Shown here: piece after piece, positions 25,991 to 34,735 of the stretch | Layout of the letters: the number at the start of each line of letters is the position of its first letter | Numbering within the stretch: the stretch's first letter is position 1 | Origin: Bradyrhizobium sp. CB1650 | GTDB taxonomy: Bacteria > Pseudomonadota > Alphaproteobacteria > Rhizobiales > Xanthobacteraceae | NCBI RefSeq assembly: GCF_029761915.1 | Contig: NZ_CP121695.1 | Location: forward strand, 6,105,501 to 6,169,500 | DNA length: 64,000 bases | Direction: 5' to 3' | Notes under the pieces: generated by a model | What the model was told of the DNA's origin: nothing | The model's database searches: none | Seen by the model: the letters and a program-made list of their open reading frames with translations, nothing else | Program-made: the position numbers and the translations under genes

Positions 25991-26179
25991 CTCTCCCTCT
26001 CCCCGTTTTTACGGGCAGAGGGTTGGGGTGAGGGGCTGCTTGCGCGATCACGATGAGAAACGGACCGGACTCGCGGAGAGTCCCCCTCACCCGGAATTCA
26101 AGCTGGGCTTGAATTCCGACCTCTCCCCGCATCCGCCTTCGCTGAAGCTTCGGCGGACAAGAGCGGGGCGAGGTGAAGC
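25991..26179. repeat. Palindromic intergenic repeat, copy 2
   Basis: It shares the ends and several inner blocks of the copy at 12699-12865: ctctccctctcccc, agagggttggggtgagggg, cggagagtccccctcaccc, gacctctccccgc and gcggggcgaggtgaag. Additional inner inverted repeats are ggaattcaagctggg with gcttgaattccg, and ccgccttcgctgaagcttcggcgg. It lies in the gap between the convergent pitA and M20 genes, so it may end transcription from both sides. Confidence 0.75.
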
Positions 26180-26191
26180 TGCGGCTCCGCC

Positions 26192-27364
26192 TTACGACGC
26201 CGCGAGCGATTCCTCGACCAGCTTGATCCAGTAGGACGTGCCGAAAACGATCGCCTCGTCGTTGAAATTGTAGGCGGGGTGATGCAGGCCGGCGCTGTCG
26301 CCATTGCCGCAGAAGATGAAGGCGCCGGGACGCGCTTCCAGCATGTAGGCAAAATCCTCGCCGCCCATCAGCGGCGGCATCTCGAGGACGTTGGCTTCGC
26401 CTGCGACCTGCTTTGCGATGCGCGTCGCCACCTCGGTCTGCTCGGCATGATTGTTCACCACGGGATAATTGCGCTTGTAGTGCAGATCGATCTTGGCGCC
26501 CGTGATCTGCGCCACGCCAGCCACCACTTCGTGCACGCGCTTCTCGACGAGCTTGCGCACCTCCGGTGTGAGCGTGCGGATGGTGCCCCGCAACTCCGCA
26601 GTCTGCGGGATGACGTTGCGGGCATTGCCGGCGTGGAACTCGCAGATCGAGATCACGGCCGATTCCAGGGGATCGACGCTGCGAGCGACGATCGACTGCA
26701 ACGCCGTGATCACTTGCGCGCCGACCAGAACGGAATCGATGCATTTGTGCGGGCGCGCGGCATGGCCGCCGAGGCCTTCGATCTTGATGTCGACCTCGTC
26801 GGTCGCCGCCATGATCGGGCCCGGCCGGATCGCGAACGAGCCGATCGGAATACCGGGGCCATTATGCATGCCGTAGACTTGCTCGATGCCGAACCGCTCC
26901 ATCAACCCGTCCTTGACCATGGCCGCGCCGCCGGCGCCGCCCTCCTCGGCCGGCTGGAAGATCACCACCGCATCGCCGGCGAAGTTCCGGGTCTCGGCGA
27001 GATAGCGCGCCGCGCCGAGCAGCATCGCGGTGTGACCGTCATGGCCGCAGGCGTGCATCTTGCCAGCCGTCTTGGACGCGTAAGGCAGGTTGGTCTGCTC
27101 CTCGATCGGCAGAGCGTCCATATCGGCGCGCAGGCCGATTGCCTTGAGGCCCTCGCCGGCCGGCTTCTTGCCCTTGATCACCCCGACGACGCCGGTCTGG
27201 CCGAGGCCGGTCACGACCTCATCGCAGCCGAACTCGCGCAGCCGGTCCGCGACGAATGCGGCGGTGCGGTGGACGTCGTACAGCAGCTCGGGGTGCTGGT
27301 GGATGTCCCGCCGCCAAGCCTGGATGTCCGGCTGGAGGTCGGCGACGCGATTCACGATGGGCAT
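26192..27364 (-). CDS. M20-family metal-dependent amidohydrolase (hippurate hydrolase/aminoacylase-like)
   Basis: A 390-residue peptidase M20D-type enzyme. Motifs: WRRDIHQHPELLYDVHRTA near the N-terminus, LRADMDALPIEEQTNLPY (metal ligand Asp), HACGHDGHTAMLLGAA (Cys/His ligands), FQPAEEGGAGGAAM (catalytic Glu pair), and GHAARPH in the lid domain. PPLMGGEDFAYM supplies the distal Glu region. It hydrolyses N-acyl amino acids or similar amides; no signal peptide, so cytoplasmic. The longer upstream frame runs over repeat DNA, so I take ATG 27364. It is divergent from the GMC oxidoreductase. Confidence 0.92.
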   Translation of the reverse strand: MPIVNRVADLQPDIQAWRRDIHQHPELLYDVHRTAAFVADRLREFGCDEVVTGLGQTGVVGVIKGKKPAGEGLKAIGLRADMDALPIEEQTNLPYASKTAGKMHACGHDGHTAMLLGAARYLAETRNFAGDAVVIFQPAEEGGAGGAAMVKDGLMERFGIEQVYGMHNGPGIPIGSFAIRPGPIMAATDEVDIKIEGLGGHAARPHKCIDSVLVGAQVITALQSIVARSVDPLESAVISICEFHAGNARNVIPQTAELRGTIRTLTPEVRKLVEKRVHEVVAGVAQITGAKIDLHYKRNYPVVNNHAEQTEVATRIAKQVAGEANVLEMPPLMGGEDFAYMLEARPGAFIFCGNGDSAGLHHPAYNFNDEAIVFGTSYWIKLVEESLAAS

Positions 27365-27454
27365 GGAGGATCTCAAGCTCTTAATGGGAATACAGGACTG
27401 TCTACCATGCAAGCGCCAGTCCACCCAACTGCCGCTGGCCGGGTAGCCCTGCCC

Positions 27455-27545
27455 GCCCGGCATGGCCGGGGCTTGTCCCAATCCGCTTCGTCCGACTATT
27501 AGGACGGAAAGCGCGTGGATGCCCGGGACAAGTCTGGGCATGACG
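27455..27545. repeat. REP-type inverted pair between divergent genes
   Basis: Two arms face each other: gcatggccggggcttgtccc (27460-27479) and gatgcccgggacaagtctgg with gcatgac (27518-27545). One is roughly the reverse complement of the other. The sequence matches the short 'gggacaag...gggcatgac' motif I remember as frequent in Bradyrhizobium intergenic DNA. It ends 20 bp before the GMC gene start. Confidence 0.62.
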
Positions 27546-27565
27546 CCTGTTTGGGTGGAAGCAGA

Positions 27566-29185
27566 ATGCCGAGACGGCTCGAAGGTGAGTACGACTACAT
27601 TGTCATTGGAGCCGGCACGGCGGGCTGCATCGTCGCCAACCGGCTCTCGGCCGCTCCTGGGAACCGCGTGCTAATCCTAGAGGCCGGCGGCGACGACAAC
27701 TGGATCTGGTTCCACATCCCGGTCGGCTATCTCTTCGCGATCGGCAACCCACGCTCTGACTGGATGTTCAAGACCGAGGCCGAGCCCGGCCTGAACGGCC
27801 GTTCGCTGGCCTACCCCCGCGGCAAGGTCATCGGCGGCTGCTCGGCGATCAACGCCATGATCTCGATGCGCGGTCAGGCTGCCGACTACGATCATTGGCG
27901 CCAGCTCGGCATGACCGGTTGGGGTTACGACGACGCGCTGCCGCTGTTCAAGCGGCTGGAGGACCATTTCCTCGGCGCGAGCGAGCACCACGGGGCCGGC
28001 GGCGGCTGGCGCATCGAGGCGCCGCGGCTGTCATGGGCAGTCCTGGATGCCGTCGGCGACGCCGCCGAGGAGATGGGCATCAAGCGTATCCCGGATTTCA
28101 ACACCGGCGACAATGAAGGCACGAGCTATTTTCACGTCAACCAGAAGCGCGGCCGGCGCTGGTCGTCGGCGCGCGGCTTCCTCAAGCCCGCGCTGAACCG
28201 TCCCAACCTGCGGCTCGAGAAGCACGTGCTGGTCGATCGTTTGATCATCGAGCAGGGCCGAGCGGTCGGCGTGCGCTTCATCCGGAACGGCGAAATCATC
28301 GAGGCGCGCGCGAAGCGCGAGGTGATCCTCTCCGCCGGTTCGATCGGCTCGGTCCAGGTGCTGCATCGCTCCGGCATCGGGCCCGCCGACTGGCTCTCGC
28401 CGCTCGGCATCGACGTCGTGATGGACAAGCCCGGCGTCGGCCGCAACTTGCAGGACCATCTGCAGCAACGCGCGATCTACAAGGTCGAGGGCGTGCGCAC
28501 GCTGAACGAGACCTACTACAATCTGTTTCGCCGCGGACTGATGGGACTCGACTACGCCTTCCGCCGGCGCGGTCCATTGACCATGGCGCCGTCGCAGCTC
28601 GGCATCTTCACGCGTTCCGATGCGACGCGTGCGCGCGCCAACATCCAGTTCCACGTGCAGCCGCTGTCGCTCGACAAGTTCGGCGATCCCTTGCACCGCT
28701 TCCCCGCGATCACGGTGAGCGCGTGCAATCTCCAGCCGACCTCGCGCGGCACCGTGCGCCTGCGCTCGGCAGCAGCAGACGAGAAGCCGATCATCGCGCC
28801 GAATTATCTTTCGACCGAAGACGACCGGCACGTCGCCGCCGACGCCATCCGCACCACGCGCCGCCTGATGCAGCAGAAGGCGCTCGCCAAATATCGCCCG
28901 AGCGAGTATTTGCCCGGCCCCTCCGTCGGCGACGACGATGCGTCGCTTGCCAAAGCAGCCGGCGACATCGGCACCACCATCTTCCATCCCGTCGGCACCG
29001 CGAAGATGGGCACCGCCAACGATCCCATGGCCGTCGTCGACGAGCGCTTGCGCTTCTACGGCCTCGGCAATCTGCGCATCGTCGACGCCTCGATCATGCC
29101 GACCATCACCTCGGGCAATACCAACACGCCGACCGCGATGATCGCCGAGAAGGGCGCGACGATGATTTTGGAGGATGCGAAGTAG
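27566..29185 (+). CDS. GMC-family FAD oxidoreductase (choline dehydrogenase-like)
   Basis: A 539-residue flavoprotein with the GMC pattern: DYIVIGAGTAGCIVANRLS (FAD Rossmann), YPRGKVIGGCSAINAMISMRG (GMC signature 1), ILSAGSIGSVQVLHRSGIGP (signature 2), the substrate-pocket HPVGTAKMG (active-site His) and GNTNTPTAMIAEKGATMI at the end. It oxidises an alcohol or polyol; the substrate is unknown. ATG 27566 is preferred because the frame upstream is repeat DNA. It is divergent from the M20 gene and is followed by a short leftover of a second GMC-like gene. Confidence 0.92.
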   Translation: MPRRLEGEYDYIVIGAGTAGCIVANRLSAAPGNRVLILEAGGDDNWIWFHIPVGYLFAIGNPRSDWMFKTEAEPGLNGRSLAYPRGKVIGGCSAINAMISMRGQAADYDHWRQLGMTGWGYDDALPLFKRLEDHFLGASEHHGAGGGWRIEAPRLSWAVLDAVGDAAEEMGIKRIPDFNTGDNEGTSYFHVNQKRGRRWSSARGFLKPALNRPNLRLEKHVLVDRLIIEQGRAVGVRFIRNGEIIEARAKREVILSAGSIGSVQVLHRSGIGPADWLSPLGIDVVMDKPGVGRNLQDHLQQRAIYKVEGVRTLNETYYNLFRRGLMGLDYAFRRRGPLTMAPSQLGIFTRSDATRARANIQFHVQPLSLDKFGDPLHRFPAITVSACNLQPTSRGTVRLRSAAADEKPIIAPNYLSTEDDRHVAADAIRTTRRLMQQKALAKYRPSEYLPGPSVGDDDASLAKAAGDIGTTIFHPVGTAKMGTANDPMAVVDERLRFYGLGNLRIVDASIMPTITSGNTNTPTAMIAEKGATMILEDAK

Positions 29186-29216
29186 CTTGACGGCGGACGA
29201 AGTTCGGTCGCGCCCC

Positions 29217-29247
29217 CGGCGATCCCCTGCACCGCTTCCCCGCGTTC
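29217..29247 (+). repeat. 31-bp duplicate of an internal GMC-gene segment (remnant)
   Basis: The sequence cggcgatcccctgcaccgct plus tccccgcgttc matches 28681-28711 inside the GMC gene with two mismatches in 31 positions. In frame it reads GDPLHRFPAF, like GDPLHRFPAI in the intact gene. It sits 32 bp past the GMC stop and 34 bp before the start of the exporter block, so it is probably what remains of a tandem or replaced GMC gene. Confidence 0.55.
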
Positions 29248-29280
29248 GCCATCTTCGGCCGCAGTCAGCCCCGCGAACCG

Positions 29281-30513
29281 CTACGCAGATCTTAGTACGA
29301 CGGCCGGATCCAAACGCGCGGCCCGCTCAGCGGGCAGCAGACCGAAGACGGTCCCGACGAGACTGGAGCAGGTGATCGCGATCAGTGCCATCGCATCGTT
29401 GAACTCGATGGGCCACCCTAGCGCAGAGGGGACGACACGCGCACTTGCGTAGCCAACGACGAGTCCCAACAGGCCGCCGATCGTGCACAGGAGCACCGCT
29501 TCCAACAGAAACTGTCGACGGATGTCCCGCGGTCGGGCACCAAATGCCAGTCGAATGCCTATTTCATTGATCCGTTCAGCCACGGATACCAGCATGATGT
29601 TCATCACCCCGATGCCGCCGACCAGCAGCGAGATTCCCGCAAGCGTGGACACCAGCAACGTGAACTGGCGATAGGCTCGGTCACGCGTCTGGGCGACCTG
29701 AATGAGGTTCTGAATCCGGAAATCGTCGGCCTTGCGCCCGACGATCTTGTGACGTTGCCTCAGGACGCGCGCAATCGCGGTTTCCGCCGCGGACATCGAC
29801 TGAGCGGACTCGGTTTCCACCAGAATCGAATGCACGGCATCAGGATTGGCCTGATTGCGTCCGATGGTGAAGATTCTCGCCGACGACAGCGGAATGAACA
29901 TGACGTCATCCTGGTCTCGGCCCGTGAAATCCTGTCCCTTCTCGGCAAGCGTCCCGATCACGAGATAGGACGAGCGTTCGATACGAACGAAACGACCAAG
30001 TGGGTCATCGCCCCGGAACAGCTCACGCGCGACGGGACGGCCAATGACGGCTATTTTTGCGGCCGACGCGACCTGGTCGTCGTTGAACAGCTGACCTTCT
30101 GCCAGCCTCCACCCCCGCGCTTCAAAAAAAACGGGCGTCACGCCGGCAACGAGCGTCGACCAGTTCCGGTCTCCTGATATCGTCGTCTTCTGCTCACCGA
30201 CGAATGGTGCCGCGACAACAACATTGGGCACCTCGCGGGCGACAGCGGTTGCATCGGCCGTCGTGAGCGAAAGGATGGTGCCCGCCTGCTGTCGTACGCC
30301 CTGCGCGAGTTGTGCGCCAGGTTGCACGAGCAGCAGATTTGATCCAAGCGAGTTTATCTGCCGCGAAATCTCGGCCCGGGCCCCCTCCGCCACTGCGACC
30401 ACGACCAGGACAGCAGCGATACCGATGACAATGCCGGTCACCGCGAGAATGGAGCGCAATATGTGCACACGCACCGACTGAAACGCCAGATAGATATAGC
30501 TGAACGTTCGCAT
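29281..30513 (-). CDS. MacB-type ABC transporter permease
   Basis: A permease of about 410 residues with the four-helix MacB/FtsX layout: one N-terminal helix (RSILAVTGIVIGIAAVLVVVAVAEG), a large periplasmic core domain (about 55-270), then three C-terminal helices around ISLLVGGIGVMNIMLVSVAER, AVLLCTIGGLLGLVVGYA and a last hydrophobic segment before LPAERAARLDPAVVLRSA. That last motif is typical of MacB. The ATPase is a separate gene just upstream rather than fused as in E. coli MacB. Start: ATG 30513; a GTG nine codons earlier (30540) is possible. Together with the ATPase and adaptor it should drive export through a TolC-type channel. Confidence 0.88.
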   Translation of the reverse strand: MRTFSYIYLAFQSVRVHILRSILAVTGIVIGIAAVLVVVAVAEGARAEISRQINSLGSNLLLVQPGAQLAQGVRQQAGTILSLTTADATAVAREVPNVVVAAPFVGEQKTTISGDRNWSTLVAGVTPVFFEARGWRLAEGQLFNDDQVASAAKIAVIGRPVARELFRGDDPLGRFVRIERSSYLVIGTLAEKGQDFTGRDQDDVMFIPLSSARIFTIGRNQANPDAVHSILVETESAQSMSAAETAIARVLRQRHKIVGRKADDFRIQNLIQVAQTRDRAYRQFTLLVSTLAGISLLVGGIGVMNIMLVSVAERINEIGIRLAFGARPRDIRRQFLLEAVLLCTIGGLLGLVVGYASARVVPSALGWPIEFNDAMALIAITCSSLVGTVFGLLPAERAARLDPAVVLRSA

Positions 30514-30562
30514 TGAAGTCTCACACCGGTCAAAGCTCACTAGGTGCCATCACGTCCCGTCC

Positions 30563-31237
30563 CTAGTCGCCGACGATTGCACCGTCCCGCAGCCTGATCG
30601 TGCGCCTCGCGCACGCCGCGACCTCGGGATCATGGGTCACAAGCACGATTGTGAGGCCGCCGCGCTGCAGTTCGCCAAGAAGCGCGAGAATGACATCGCG
30701 CGTGCTCGTGTCCAGTGCGCCAGTCGGTTCGTCGGCCAGGAGAAGGTCCGGATCGTTGACGATCGCCCGCGCGACAGCAACACGCTGCTGCTCACCCCCC
30801 GAAAGCCGGGCTGGCACATGGTGCATTCGGCCGCCCAGCCCCACCTGCTCGAGCGCAGCGCGTGCCCGCGCGGTCGGGCTCTGCAGCGGCTCGCGCCGAT
30901 AGAACAGCGGCAAGGCGACGTTCTCGAGCGCGGTCAGCCGCGGTAGCAAGTTGAAGTTTTGAAAGATGAACCCGATCCGCCGGTTGCGCAGCTGACTCAA
31001 ACGCCCCTTCGACTGCATGAATACATCTTCGTCATCGAGAAGATAGCGCCCGCGCGAGGGATAATCGAGGCAGCCAAGGATCGAAAGCAACGTCGATTTT
31101 CCCGACCCTGATGGGCCCATGACCGCAACGAACTCTCCGCGATCGATCTTCAGGCTTACGTCGAGCAATGCATGAACAATTTGGTTACCGAGCCGGTGCT
31201 GCTTGTGGATATGGTCGAGGGTGACAAGCGATCGCAT
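30563..31237 (-). CDS. ABC transporter ATPase (MacB/LolD-like)
   Basis: A 224-residue ATPase with Walker A GPSGSGKST, Q-loop IGFIFQNFNLLPRLTALENV, signature LSGGEQQRVAVARA, Walker B DLLLADEPTGALD and switch H-loop VLVTHD. The DEPTGALD and length place it with the LolD/MacB/FtsE group. It lies between the MacA-like adaptor and the MacB-like permease in one leftward operon (27 and about 50 bp gaps), so it energises the permease. Confidence 0.93.
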   Translation of the reverse strand: MRSLVTLDHIHKQHRLGNQIVHALLDVSLKIDRGEFVAVMGPSGSGKSTLLSILGCLDYPSRGRYLLDDEDVFMQSKGRLSQLRNRRIGFIFQNFNLLPRLTALENVALPLFYRREPLQSPTARARAALEQVGLGGRMHHVPARLSGGEQQRVAVARAIVNDPDLLLADEPTGALDTSTRDVILALLGELQRGGLTIVLVTHDPEVAACARRTIRLRDGAIVGD

Positions 31238-31264
31238 CGCGCTAACCGACTAAGCGGCTCTCAT

Positions 31265-32455
31265 CTAGGGTTTGCTCCGATAACCGACGGCAACTTGTTC
31301 GCCTATTTTTACGTCGGGCGACTGGATCTCTGTGAGCGAATCGCCGGTTGCACCCAGCGACACGGTGGCTGGAGCCAACTGACCCGATTTCGAGCGGACC
31401 CATATCTTCCCCTGGCCGGGGGCAGCGTTGTTTCCGCCGTCCCGGGTCGGACGAAAACTCAGCGCAGCGTTGGGAACCACCATCGCATCTTGATGCTCCT
31501 GAACCAGGATGCGGACGTCGGCAGTCATTCCGGGAAGCAGCAAATCGTCCGGATTGGGCGCCGAAATCATCACGGTATAGGTCACGACGTTTTGCACCAT
31601 CCGTGCTGCCTTCCGAAGCTCGAGCACGCGCCCCTCGAACGCGCGACCTGGATAAGAATCGACGCCGAAAAAAACACGCTGCCCAACTCGCACCGCGCCG
31701 ATATCGGCCTCGCTGACGAATGCATTGACGCGCATGTTCGAAAGATCACGCGCAATGGTAAAGAGCGTCGGCGCCTGCAGGCTCGCGGCCACGGTCTGGC
31801 CAAGCTCAACGCTGCGCCGAATGACGATCCCATCGATCGGAGACTTGATGGTGCTTCGCTCGAGGTCAAGTCGAGCACGTTCGAGGGAAGCACGCGCAGC
31901 CATGACTCCGGCGGTGCGTATCTGCTCGCGCGCCTTGGCTGCGGACAATTCCGCTGCGAGCGATCGAGCCGTCATCTGTGCTCGCTCGGCATCGCGTTGG
32001 GAAACACTGCCATTCTTGCTGAGCGAAGTCTTGATCTGAAGGTCTCGCAAAGCGTCATCGTAATGTGCTTGTGCACCCTCGACGGCTGCCTTGGCTTCCT
32101 CGTATTGTGCCTTGGCGACCGCGAGTGCGGCCTCCGCTTCCTTGACCACGACTTCAAAGGTCGCGCTGTCAAGCGCCGCAAGCGGTTCGCCGGCCCGAAC
32201 ACGGGAATTGTGGTCAGCCAAGAGTTTGGCGACCTGGCCCGACAACTGCGAGCTGACCTCGACGGCGTCAACAGCTTCGAGCGTTCCTGCAGCCGTAACG
32301 TTCTGAACGATGTTATCGCGCGTGATGCTGACGTAGCGCAAATTATCAACATCATCCCCGACCGCGGAAAGCGGGCTGTCCGGCGCCCACAACGGATACG
32401 CCGCAGCAATCGCAGCGCCTCCCAGTGCTGCGCGCATCAAAAGGCTTCGAGGCAA
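31265..32455 (-). CDS. MacA-like periplasmic adaptor
   Basis: A 396-residue membrane-fusion protein. A short hydrophobic N-terminus (MRAALGGAAIAAAYPLWA) anchors or exports it. LVSGQVAKLLADHNS-like first lipoyl half is followed by a helical hairpin (about 105-205, AKAQYEEAKAAVEGA heptads), the second lipoyl half (IKSPIDGIVIRRSVELGQTV) and barrel domains. It is the first gene of the adaptor-ATPase-permease operon and belongs with them functionally. The first start is TTG 32455; an ATG six codons in (32437) may be the true start. Codon use is less biased than in the flanking genes. Confidence 0.88.
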   Translation of the reverse strand: MPRSLLMRAALGGAAIAAAYPLWAPDSPLSAVGDDVDNLRYVSITRDNIVQNVTAAGTLEAVDAVEVSSQLSGQVAKLLADHNSRVRAGEPLAALDSATFEVVVKEAEAALAVAKAQYEEAKAAVEGAQAHYDDALRDLQIKTSLSKNGSVSQRDAERAQMTARSLAAELSAAKAREQIRTAGVMAARASLERARLDLERSTIKSPIDGIVIRRSVELGQTVAASLQAPTLFTIARDLSNMRVNAFVSEADIGAVRVGQRVFFGVDSYPGRAFEGRVLELRKAARMVQNVVTYTVMISAPNPDDLLLPGMTADVRILVQEHQDAMVVPNAALSFRPTRDGGNNAAPGQGKIWVRSKSGQLAPATVSLGATGDSLTEIQSPDVKIGEQVAVGYRSKP

Positions 32456-32615
32456 ACTCAGTTGAATATCGGCGCGAATGATAATCTCACCGCACTAGCT
32501 CTTGCGGTGCTCCACGGCTGAACGTAGCAATGCCGCAGGCGGCGCGATCAGACCAGGAGACCTGAAGCGAACGCGCCGCTTTCGGCGCGATCCGAAGTGA
32601 TCGCAGTCGGCTGGA

Positions 32616-32930
32616 TTAGGGCACCGAAGGGCTGCCTGTGGGCACAGTCTTTGTCCCGGCCAACGCCGGCGGAGGTGTCTTAAGCATCTTCACTCCGGTC
32701 GTCGTGTCCGTTGCCGGGACTGTATGGTCCTCGCCCTGAAACACGCTGCCTTGACCTGGGACTTCGTCGCCCGGCCGCCCCGGATTGTTGATGCCGTTCA
32801 GGAATGGCTGACTCGTCGTGGTTGACAGTCCGCCCGCAGCCACGGCGGTGAATAGATGGTCTGCTGCATAGCTTGGACAAGCTCCTGCCAGCAGCGATGC
32901 GCCTGCAGCAAGGATCGCAAGTTTCCTCAT
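32616..32930 (-). CDS. Small secreted hypothetical protein
   Basis: A 104-residue protein with a signal peptide (MRKLAILAAGASLLAGACPSYAADH; cleavage near SYA). The mature part is Gly/Thr/Pro-rich with no domain I recognise (GINNPGRPGDEVPGQGSVF; TVPATDTTTGVKML). The single Cys lies within the signal peptide, in AGAC, close to a lipobox, so lipidation is possible. GAGGAG stands 7 bases upstream of ATG 32930. It precedes the MacA-like operon by about 160 bp on the same strand, so it may be part of it or independent. Confidence 0.65.
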   Translation of the reverse strand: MRKLAILAAGASLLAGACPSYAADHLFTAVAAGGLSTTTSQPFLNGINNPGRPGDEVPGQGSVFQGEDHTVPATDTTTGVKMLKTPPPALAGTKTVPTGSPSVP

Positions 32931-33332
32931 CGTCGACTCCTCTTTGATTTGCGAATGCCAAGGCCACCAATCGCTCGCTACGCCTCGGCAACGCTTGAAT
33001 GCAGTTGGTTTCGGGCAGTTCCTAATTTTCCCGCAATGAAGCTCAATGTCTCCATGACGTATGGGTTGGTTTCTGACACACAGGTCAGAATCCTGGGTCG
33101 CTGTGGGGACCACGGCGTCAACCTCAGGGATTGCGCAGCACTGCGCGGTGCGGATTCTTCATTCTGGACGCGGCCCAGTGAGCGAATACCGGTCCTCAAG
33201 TGCAACGGTTCGCGTTGCGCCGCGTCCGGGACACGAGAGTCACTCACGAAATCGTCATCGCCTCTGGGAATAAGCCCGCTCCTCCCCCGATCACCTCCCC
33301 GAAGCCCAATTCCGGGCGAGAGGAGATGCGCG
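32931..33332. other. 402-bp intergenic region between divergent genes
   Basis: No gene is visible. Near the right end gggaataa (33266-33273), about 60 bp before the metallophosphoesterase start, could be an ECF-type -35 element for the operon that contains its own sigma factor gene; a -10 element is not clear. The remainder shows nothing I can assign. Confidence 0.4.
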
Positions 33333-34271
33333 ATGAGCGGACACGATCACGGGGACGACGGCGTCAGCCGCCGCAAGGTGCTGGAATGCATGACCTGGGC
33401 CGGCACCGGAGTGCTCTGGACCATCACCGGCGGCGTGCCGCGCTCGCTCGGCATCATCGATTCCGCGGAGGCTGCGACCGCGCCCGGCATGACTTTCCTG
33501 CAGATCAGCGACAGCCATGTCGGCTTCGACAAGCCGGCCAATCCCAACGCGCTCGGCACGCTGGAGGAAGCCGTCAACAAGATCAACGCGATGCCGGCAA
33601 AGCCGTCCTTCATGATCCACACCGGCGACATCACCCACCTGTCCAAGGCCGCCGAGTTCGATAATGCCGAGCGCATCATCTCGCAAACCAAACTCGATGT
33701 GCACTACGTACCCGGCGAGCATGACTTCCTCGACGAGGAGGTGAAGTTCTATCGCGAGCGCTACGGCCGCGGCACCAAGGGCCAGGGCTGGTACTCCTTC
33801 GACGCCGGCGGGGTGCATTTCATCGGCCTCGTCAACGTCGTCGACCTCAAGGCCGGCGGACTCGGCAATCTCGGCGCCGAACAGCTCGCCTGGCTCGCGG
33901 ACGATCTGCGCGGCAAATCGAAATCGACGCCCGTCGTGCTGTTCGCGCACATCCCGCTCTGGACCGTCTATCCCGAATGGGGCTGGGGCACCGAGGACGG
34001 CGGCCGCGCCCTGGAGCTCGTGAAAGGCTTCGGCTCGGTCACCGTGCTGAACGGCCACATCCATCAGGTGATGCAGAAGGTCGAGGGCAACGTCACCTTC
34101 CACACCGCGCGCTCGACCGCCTTCCCGCAGCCGGCGCCGGGTGCCGCCTCTTCGCCCGGCCCGATGAAGGTCGAGGATGCCAGGCTTCGCTCCATGCTCG
34201 GGGTTGCCAGCATCAACTTCAAGCAGAACGAGCAGCGGCTCGCGATCATCGACACGCCGCTCCAGGGTTGA
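33333..34271 (+). CDS. Tat-exported metallophosphoesterase
   Basis: A 312-residue calcineurin-like phosphoesterase. N-terminus: a twin-arginine signal (SRRKVLECMTWAGTGVLW) with cleavage before about 50. Metal-binding motifs in order: LQISDSHVG, HTGDITH, VPGEHDF (GEHD in place of the usual GNHD), LFAHIPLW and LNGHIHQ. The substrate is unknown; a periplasmic phosphodiesterase or phosphatase is likely. It is the first gene of an operon with a cupredoxin (13-bp gap), an ECF sigma factor and an anti-sigma factor. AGAGGAG is 12 bases before ATG 33333. Confidence 0.9.
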   Translation: MSGHDHGDDGVSRRKVLECMTWAGTGVLWTITGGVPRSLGIIDSAEAATAPGMTFLQISDSHVGFDKPANPNALGTLEEAVNKINAMPAKPSFMIHTGDITHLSKAAEFDNAERIISQTKLDVHYVPGEHDFLDEEVKFYRERYGRGTKGQGWYSFDAGGVHFIGLVNVVDLKAGGLGNLGAEQLAWLADDLRGKSKSTPVVLFAHIPLWTVYPEWGWGTEDGGRALELVKGFGSVTVLNGHIHQVMQKVEGNVTFHTARSTAFPQPAPGAASSPGPMKVEDARLRSMLGVASINFKQNEQRLAIIDTPLQG

Positions 34272-34284
34272 ACGGACGCTGACA

Positions 34285-34608
34285 ATGAAGACGCTCAATC
34301 GCCGCGACTTCGGTGTCGCCGTGGCTGCAGCCATCCTGCTGCCTGCCACAAACGCCCGCGCCGACGACATGGAGGTGCATATCGACAACTTCGTCTTTCA
34401 GCCGGCCGAACTCAGGATCAAGGCTGGCACGACAGTGACCTGGACCAACCGGGACGACATCCCCCATACCATCGTTTCGGCCGGCAAGTTCAGGTCCAAG
34501 TCCCTGGACACCGACGACAAGTTCTCGTTCACCTTCACGAATGCGGGCGACTACAAATATTTTTGTTCGTTGCACCCGCACATGACGGGGATGATCAAGG
34601 TTGAGTAA
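34285..34608 (+). CDS. Cupredoxin (blue copper) protein, Tat-exported
   Basis: A 107-residue protein: a twin-arginine signal (LNRRDFGVAVAAAILLPATNARA) then a single plastocyanin/amicyanin-like domain. Copper ligands are visible: His in DIPHTI, and Cys, His and Met in FCSLHPHMTGMIKVE. VTWTNRD is the usual strand. Expected periplasmic type 1 copper electron carrier or copper sensor. It lies between the metallophosphoesterase and the ECF sigma factor in the same operon, so it may be a target or partner of that stress module. Confidence 0.92.
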   Translation: MKTLNRRDFGVAVAAAILLPATNARADDMEVHIDNFVFQPAELRIKAGTTVTWTNRDDIPHTIVSAGKFRSKSLDTDDKFSFTFTNAGDYKYFCSLHPHMTGMIKVE

Positions 34609-34735
34609 CATCTCGAACCAAGGCATCTCCGTCTTGCCCGGCCGGTGGTCCCACGCCGGCCGGGCTCACGCGTCTGCCGTCACGACCAGGGAAGAAACGA
34701 AGCAACGAGCAAAACAAGAGGCAAAGCGAGAGGCG

